From assembly GCA_019454045.1 (NCBI GenBank), contig SKCR01018428.1, positions 62,001 to 126,000 on the forward strand: 64,000 nucleotides of DNA, in the 5' to 3' direction. The notes under the pieces are model-generated. The model was not told the DNA's origin, did not search any database, and saw only the letters and a list, made by a program, of their open reading frames with translations. Both the position numbers and the translations under genes were made by a program. This DNA is from Zanthoxylum bungeanum. Taxonomy: Eukaryota > Streptophyta > Magnoliopsida > Sapindales > Rutaceae. How positions within the stretch are numbered: the stretch's first letter is position 1; the number at the start of each line of letters is the position of its first letter. Of the stretch, positions 56,569 to 64,000 are shown one piece after another.

Positions 56569-59090
56569 TGTTGGGGTTTTGGGCAAATGGCGCGGCGGAA
56601 GCGCGGTTCGGGCGAAATCGTAATTTTAAAACTTTTTAAATTACCAAATAAATTATTCATTATCTAATATGAATAATTTATTCATATTTCACCTAAACAT
56701 ATTTATTCGATATCAAATAATGACAAAAATAATTAAGAAACATCGCGAAATTTTTACGAAAATATTTTTCCGCAAAATGGCATAAAACACGTTTTTGACC
56801 GAACCGACTACCCAATACACATGAGGGCTGCCCAAGTCAGCCCCAATAGTATTAGGGAAGTTCATGGGCTGCCCGAAGAGTGCCAAATTCACTGTTTGGG
56901 CAGCCGTCACCCGGTTGGCTCAAAAATCACCCGGTAATGCCGTTTTTCACCGTTTTCGCTTATTTCAACTCCGAAACAATTTCCGGAAATTGTTCCAACA
57001 CCCAAAACACATCCAATACATTCATATGACATATTTTTCATCACCAAATACACAGTATTTCCATATCTGATCCAGAAGCAAAATATATCAAATTTTCATG
57101 CTTAAAATCCAATTTTCCAACATTAATCTAATTAATCTTAACACCAACCAAAGTCACAACAAATGAACCACCCAAGAACAATTCTAGGCATTACAAGAGT
57201 GGTCATAACACTCTAGAATGACATCATATCATCAAATGAAAAAACTGAATCAATATTACAATAATATCATTCAATATCACTTCACACATGCTCAAAACCT
57301 TCCAATCCATCTTCCAAATCAAAAACACCCAAATTCTAAAGAAAAGAAGAAACCCTAGAATCTTACTAGATATTTAAGAACATGAAACATGCTTTCAAAG
57401 CTTACGGATATTGAAGATTACCTTTAATCATTAAATTTCCTTGGGCTTTTTCTTGATTTTCTTTGTTGAATCATCAAACAAATTGAGGGTGTTTTATTTT
57501 GAAGATGTTTCGGCCATGGCTAAGCTTAGTAAAGGAGAAAACAAAATTTTCTACCTAAAAATCATGCTTGACCGACTTTAGGGAGCATTTTGGTCATTTT
57601 TGACATTTTAATTCAATTAAATATAATTAAACTTTATGTTAACAAATCATATTTGCACACCTAAAGTTTAATTAAAGCATGCCGCATGTAACCAATTATA
57701 AATAAATATTTATCATAACTATTATGAAAAATTTTATCATTTAATTATTTAAATATTTAACATTTAAATATCTAAATAATTAATTAATATAATTATTATA
57801 AAATATGTATTTTTATTTACATTAAATAACAAATACATATATTAATGGCACGTGTCAAAGTCTCATTTGACAATTAATTAATGTGTATCTAATCGAATCA
57901 TGTATCAAATACAAATACACAATAATTATGATTGACCAAAAATGCCCATATGCATGTGTTTTCATTTAAAGGATTAAACGATTGGAATTAACTCATTTAA
58001 TCCGGTGAAATATTATGAATAATCTGTATTATTCATAATGCATTGCCCAAATGCTCAACGAGTACACTTCATATTGTGGGGCTCTATAAGTTTAGGTTTA
58101 TCTGTCACGAAATCCAATTTCGTGTCCATAATTTACCCACTCATGAATTATGACGACCACAGATAATCTCGCTAAATTATGCAAGTCGAGATCATTACAT
58201 ACGTATAATCCCTCCGTCACAGGCTATCCATATTATACCTGGGATATAGATAAGAACGTCAAATCTGTATGGTATAATATAGTCGACTTTCAAATTTACG
58301 ATATCTAAATAACACTCGGAACTGATTTCCGAAGTTATACCACGGCCATGGATTTACTAGATCGCAAACACGTGCATGATGCCTATGCCCTGTACACATG
58401 ACTGACAGATTTTATCTTGATATGCACAGGATATCATGAGCATCAGTCTACACCCAACGAAAAGGCGGAGGTCTGATCTAAATAGATCGGTGACGTGACT
58501 TCCATCAAAGTGTGAAGGATAACTCATATATCCACAATGGTATTTCAAGTTGAAGGATTACTATGCTCACTCAACTCGAGAAGATTCCTATTGACGTTGG
58601 TGTACCATCTATTAAGAAATCTTCAGTGAGTTATTCAGTGTTTATCAAATAAACACCTACATGTCTGTACGAGTCTCCCGAGACTCATGGTTCATTGGGA
58701 TAAACCATCGGACCAAGTCATGATATACGACATGTACTGGTCTCAGCGGATTTTACTAACCGACCCGTGTTAGCAAATCTTGATCATGAACTTTATTTAA
58801 GGATATACTACTTTAGTAACGCTTCCTAATGCCAATTACAAACTACGTTGTAACTGCATACTACATTATAAATCCTAGGGTCTTTGTCTAATATACACGT
58901 ATCAGTAAATCATATTTAGTTTCAATCTAATCATAATTAGGTATCTAATCGCAATTAGATCGAATATGTATATAAAAGACAAGAGGTGCTACCATTAAAT
59001 AAGTAATATTATGGAAAAAATGAATTGTTCGTATTTATGAATCGAACATAAATACGATCCAGATTAGCACTCTGAGCACCAACCCCAACA
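56569..59090 (-). mobile_element. Family-X 3' LTR of a minus-strand element
   Basis: 2522 bp, from TGTTGGGGTTTTGGG to ACCCCAACA. On the minus strand the sequence just before the LTR (59091-59104) reads CAAGTGGGAGAAAT, a polypurine tract, so this is a 3' LTR. It aligns with 1-2364 and, inverted, with 12727-15123 and 62477-63561. Confidence 0.9.
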
Positions 59091-62000
59091 ATTTCTCCCA
59101 CTTGCTCTAGTGTCAATCCATGGTATCATATACACATCTCAATGTGTATCACATACTTATGGCCCTCAAGAGCTCACCTAGCACTCAAGAGGTAGGCAAC
59201 AACAAGTAAGCCCACTCTAATAAATAAGTCCGTCCAACAAACCCAATTGTTTTCCTTAGCCAACATCATTCATATTTTGTAGAACCCAAGTTCTACATCA
59301 ATATGACTCAGATGTTATATCAATATTGTGATATAGTTATTAAGTTGTCTATGTATTTAGAGATCAAATCCAAAATACTATGTAGACAACAACAAACACA
59401 ATACTAATATCAAAACTTCTAATCTATAAGGTCACTATGCAACTTCATAAGTCAATACTTCATAAGTTGCAACGAATTCTACTGACATCGTAGAATCATC
59501 TGTGACATTCCCACTGTATCTTTTCTGACTATATATGCCATAGACAATCTAATGTCATAATTAGACTAAAAAATAATCTGACCATAATGGTTGCGGATTA
59601 TATTCTCCATGAATTAGAAACTCGTTCTTAATATCTCAAAGATCACAAAGAACATGTTTCAAGACACATCATATGCTCTACAAGGTATTAAAATAACTCG
59701 TAACAATTACAATTAAATTGATATCTTTAATCGTATATAATACAATATTCATTATGCCATCATCATATAATGCATAAGATTGATTAGACATTCTAATCAA
59801 TTTCTATTTCGATAAAGGAATCGTCATTTACGAAAGATTAATATTTTATACAAGAGACACACTAACTGTCAAACAGTTATACTAGCTGTCATACATATAT
59901 ATTTGCTGTGTCCATTATTAGATCATATCTAATGAACGACTAATGGGAGTATCTCACAAGTCTCTTGTTTTATATCTTATATAAAACTTTATATCAAATA
60001 TAACAGAAACTACTCCCACTGCTTTCACGGAGAAAAGAAGACTTAGGTAAATCTTTTACCTTATAAACATCTCATTATTACATTAATAATGATAATGTCG
60101 TTAGGATATATAACACTAGAAAGAAATTATATGCTCCCACTGACCATATTATCATATATGTATTCTCTGTGTTTTGATAAAATCAGACAATCTGATTGTA
60201 TCAAAATTAGAGAACACAGATTTTCGGAAAGCTTATCTGAGTCTACAACAGGCTCTATAAGCCACTATATCAAACTGTGATCTTAGCAGAATACAAACTC
60301 TAGGGTCATTCTAGAATGAACTCTTCAAACAAAGAAACCACAATGGATCTCTCATTCGAAGAAATCATTCAAGAACACCGCTTTTCATTCTTTAGCTAAA
60401 ATACATAGTTTACTATCAACATTAACCAACAGATATTTAATTATTCAATCAGTGTGACTAGAGACAAGTTTTCTCAGAATCTACAATAGATCACTGAATA
60501 TAACTTTTCTCACTGTCATACTATAAAGGTCAAACCTTTATCAAGCTCACTTTGCTTTTGCTGCACAAATAATTTGTATATTTTATGAACGATTCATAAC
60601 GAAAGCTTAATCAAGTTCAAAACTTGATCGTAGTAAGCTACGGATAATTTTAGATCTATGGTTCAATGGTAACTTCCGAAATCGATATCAAATATCGCTC
60701 CCACTATAAGTTATAGGATAATTTTCTTCAATAAAAAAACAACAGAACCATTAAGTATCAAATACTACGCAAAATGATTCTGACATCCTATTAAACTTAT
60801 ATGGAAGATGTCTAAGGGTCTTTTCATCTTATTAATTATGTAGTTCCATTTATAGTTTATCATTCTCACATTTGACTTCACTAAGTCAAGTCTTTTCTAC
60901 AGTCGTTAACATCTGATTTTACTTTTCCAATTAATAAAATAATTTTATTACTCGAGATCGTAAAAAAGATATTCTATCAGATAGAATAAATAATAAAATT
61001 TTACTTGTACCTCTGAGGCGTAAGTACTTTTAATTATATAACCATTATATAAAAGAAAGATTCAAATCTCAAACTTTTTATGATTCAAATTTTCTATTTA
61101 TACATATCATATACGTAATTATAGAAACTAATGGAACAATAATTAAACAGATGAATTAGTGTAACTGGAGCATAACCCCAAGAATATTGAAACTAATTCG
61201 ATAATACTCAATATCAAACGAATCATATCATATAAGATTCGATTTCTCCCACTGATCAATTCCATCACGATGGAATCGTAGAAGAATAATATTGAGTAAG
61301 AATCACATTATTAAATAACTTTAGAACTAATTGCCATAAATTTATATAGTTGATCATATCAAACATCTTTGAACAATTCAAAGACTCACAATGAATTTTA
61401 AAATTATAGTTTTCAACACTTCAAATAGAATATCTTTGAACCATTCAAAATATTATATCCGTGTTTCATTAGAAACATATTGAAAGTTCTCGAACCATTC
61501 AAGATGTTCAATAAATATTCTTATAGAAACATATAACTAAGTTATGACAATTCATTAACTAAGTTACGAAGTAAAGAAAACTATCCAAGGCAATTTCTAA
61601 TTCATTAAACTACATACATCCAATGTATTAGTTTAATAAATCTTTGGTTCAATGACGATCATTGGTTAAATGAGATTTAATCACACTCTGAATACAATAT
61701 TCATTAAGTGGATAAGGATATGTGGTGTGATCTTGTATCAGACCATCCTTTACCATACAGAACAAGCATCTAATACTTATATGATAAAATCTCATAAAGC
61801 ACTGTTCTAAGTTATTCAGTTAACCGGATATTTTCTTAATGTTTATCTCTTCATCAATGACACTACTAGTCATGTTAAAATATGTAACAATTATTTATAA
61901 AGAACAAGTAACTATCCAATAGTCACAAGTTCTGATATCAAATATCAAAACAATCATTAAACAATATTTTAAATAACTAGATGGCAGATCTGGTATCCAA

Positions 62001-62476
62001 TACCTACAGTTGTCGTATTGTGAGAATCGATATTCTCTATACACAACTATACACATCTCATTTCTTTAGCTTTATAATTTGCCTTCAATTATTCACAACA
62101 GTTGTAAATAATTGATTAGCAAACTGTGTCAAACATGTGACTTCTAAAAATCACTAAAGCCAAGAAACGTCATTATAAGATAAACAAAATACCTAATGGA
62201 GTTTTCTTAATGCCAGTCAAGAATCTCGAGACATGAACTAATTCACGTCAATTCTTACCGCACAAGAAACTATTCTCTCTAGACAATTATATCCTAAAAT
62301 AGATATCTATTTAGATTACTTATCGTGACTTAGAAACCAAGTCACTAACCATTTTGATTTTCAAGAAAATTGGAACAACAGTTCATGATGAATTTGACTA
62401 ATCTAACAATATCGAAGTCTACTAAGATTCTAGAACCTATTCTAGAAATACGCAACCAAAAGTGAAGTCAGAAAAT
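59091..62476 (-). mobile_element. Decayed internal region of X element
   Basis: 3.4 kb very rich in A and T, with no frame above about 63 codons. Position next to the polypurine tract makes it the 3' internal region of a copia element whose pol has decayed, but no domain could be read reliably. It ends at an X LTR in the opposite direction. Confidence 0.6.
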
Positions 62477-63561
62477 TGTTGGGGTTGGTGCTCAGAGCGC
62501 CAATTCTCGGTTGTATTTCTTTATGAATACTACTGTAAAATGTTATTATTATGAATAATATATGCAGTTTCTATAATATAATGTATCTTTTAATATGGTA
62601 AAGACGTAATGACCTTAGAATGACTAGTCATGGTGCTGTTGCAAAAGCGTCGCAACTGACATTGAGTAGTATCATGATGTTGTCATTCTAAGACAGTTCC
62701 TGGTCAAAGTTTACACTACTTGGTCAGTAAAGTAAACCCGTTGAGATCGGTATATGTCGTGTACTGGAATATATGATTCCAATGGTTTCTCAATGAACCA
62801 TAAGTCTTGGAGACTAGTATAGACGTGTAGGTGTTTATAGCGGATAAACATTGAATGACTCACCAAAGATTCTTAATGAATGGTACACCAATGTCAATAA
62901 GAATCTTATCGGGTTGAGTAAAACTTGTGATTCTTTGACTTGAGATACCATTGTGGGCGCATGAGACATCTTCCACACTTAGATGGCAGTCACGTCACCG
63001 ATCTATTTAGATCAGACCTCCGCCTATTCGTTGGGTGTGGATAGATCCTCAGGGTGTCCTGTGTGTATCGAGATAGGATCCGTCAGTTCTGTGTATCAGA
63101 GCATAGGTAGTCAATAATCAGATAAAAACCATGGGCCCGTGGTACAATTTAGAAGTTAGTTCTAAATATTTTTTTTTTAGATTGCTAATAGAATAGTCGA
63201 CTGGATAATCCCTATAGAGATTTGACATTTACATCTATATCTATGGGATTTATCCGGATACCTGTGACGGAAGAATTATACATTTGCCATGACCTCGACC
63301 TGTATGATTCAGCGAGATTATCCGTGATCGTCATAATTTACGGGTGGATAAATTATGGACACGAAATTGGATTTCGTGACGGATATGTCTGAATCTAGAG
63401 AGTCTCAATAATGAAACATACTCGTAGAGCACTAGGGTAACATTTATAAATAATATTGATTATTTAACGTCGTTTAAAGGTTAAACGAAAAATACATGTG
63501 TAGGGACCCGATAGTCATTTCCTTAATTTTTGTGTATTTGTATTTAATGTTAGATTAATTC
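62477..63561 (+). mobile_element. Family-X LTR, plus orientation, truncated
   Basis: Starts TGTTGGGGTTGGTGCTCAGA, nearly the same as 12727 onward, and tracks it to about position 1085. There a family-V LTR is inserted. The remainder and its right end are outside the window. No polypurine tract lies to its left, so it is a separate insertion rather than the partner of 56569-59090. Confidence 0.85.
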
Positions 63562-64000
63562 TGTTGACGGCGGATTTTGGTCTCAGGGTAATATGGGAAT
63601 ATCACCTCCGAGGTAATCCTCCTTCAATAGTGAATTTGTTTGGTTATGAGGGACCAAAAGCAAATTTAGCGGGAGACGGGAAAACACACCAATCGACAAA
63701 GAGATTTAACGTGGTTCGGTGGATTTTGGGATCCGACCTACGTCCACGGACAAGAACAGGGTGGTACTTTTTATTACTCAAATACACTCCTCGGGTCTCT
63801 TCTTTGCTTTTACAAATCGGAACTTGATGATTCTAATCCCTCACTCTTGAGATGATTTTCAGATGATGCCTTCAACTTTTTTCTTCTACACTCACTCTAC
63901 CCTCCTATTTATAATGGTGAAGAAACCAGATTCCTATTTGTACAAGAATTCCTAATTGGAGATGGTCTCCTTTTCCTATCAGGATTCCTAGTCAAAACTA
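63562..64000 (-). mobile_element. Family-V LTR (copy 3), minus orientation
   Basis: Starts TGTTGACGGCGG, the complement of the V LTR 3' end. It matches copies 1 and 2 through the CCGACCTACGTCCACGG segment and runs off the window. No primer-binding site precedes it, and the flank is X LTR. The open frame 63564-63827 is incidental. Confidence 0.78.

Noticed and set aside
56569..63561. A single giant inverted-repeat transposon bounded by X LTRs
   Set aside because: The left X LTR has a polypurine tract at its inner edge and the right one lacks any element junction, so two separate insertions explain it better.
1..64000. tRNA or rRNA genes
   Set aside because: No cloverleaf or ribosomal stretch was recognised by eye; tRNA-like matches were only the short primer-binding sites. 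A tRNA scan would settle this.

Overview
This is plant nuclear DNA, most likely from a flowering plant. It contains one ordinary split plant gene in a sea of Ty1/copia and other LTR retrotransposons, a hAT DNA transposon, MITEs, a SINE and organelle-derived DNA. Nothing bacterial or viral was seen. Assignments rest on motifs, reading frames, terminal dinucleotides and target-site duplications (TSDs) read by eye; no database search was run. Letters X, Y, Z, V, W, A and B are local names for repeat families or elements.

Left flank (1-11640): a truncated family-X LTR, a solo family-Y LTR with a perfect TSD, a tandem-repeat region, a family-V LTR, a degenerate PPR fragment and a SINE with a 12-bp TSD. 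The only gene that looks intact follows: a four-exon class III peroxidase on the minus strand (8809-10459), secretory type and closest in pattern to plant peroxidase 11. A candidate MITE lies upstream of it.

Centre (11640-45543): a nested stack. Copia A (minus strand) is split inside its reverse transcriptase by Copia Y (12140-41118, TSD GTCAC). Y is in turn split by four later insertions: a solo X LTR (12727-15123, TSD TAAAA), a full-length Copia W (17190-26944, TSD TGAAG), a hAT transposon (27152-30207, TSD ATCCCAAG) and a solo LTR that looks Tat/Ogre-like (30719-34649, TSD CCTAG). Removing the inserts restores the collinear order of the Y and A domains.

Right part (45544-64000): Copia B on the plus strand has gag, protease, integrase, RT, RNase H and a 3' LTR but no 5' LTR. 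After it come a CACTA-like end, an atpH-like plastid-derived fragment split by a 310-bp hAT MITE, a family-V 5' LTR with primer-binding site and leader, about 1.5 kb of unassigned DNA, a family-X minus-strand 3' LTR with decayed internal sequence, a family-X LTR in the opposite direction and another V LTR running off the end.

All retrotransposon reading frames seen carry stops or frameshifts, and the hAT transposase has two single-base frameshifts, so none appears autonomous as read. W is notable because its LTRs are nearly alike while its pol is a relic, which suggests mobilisation in trans.
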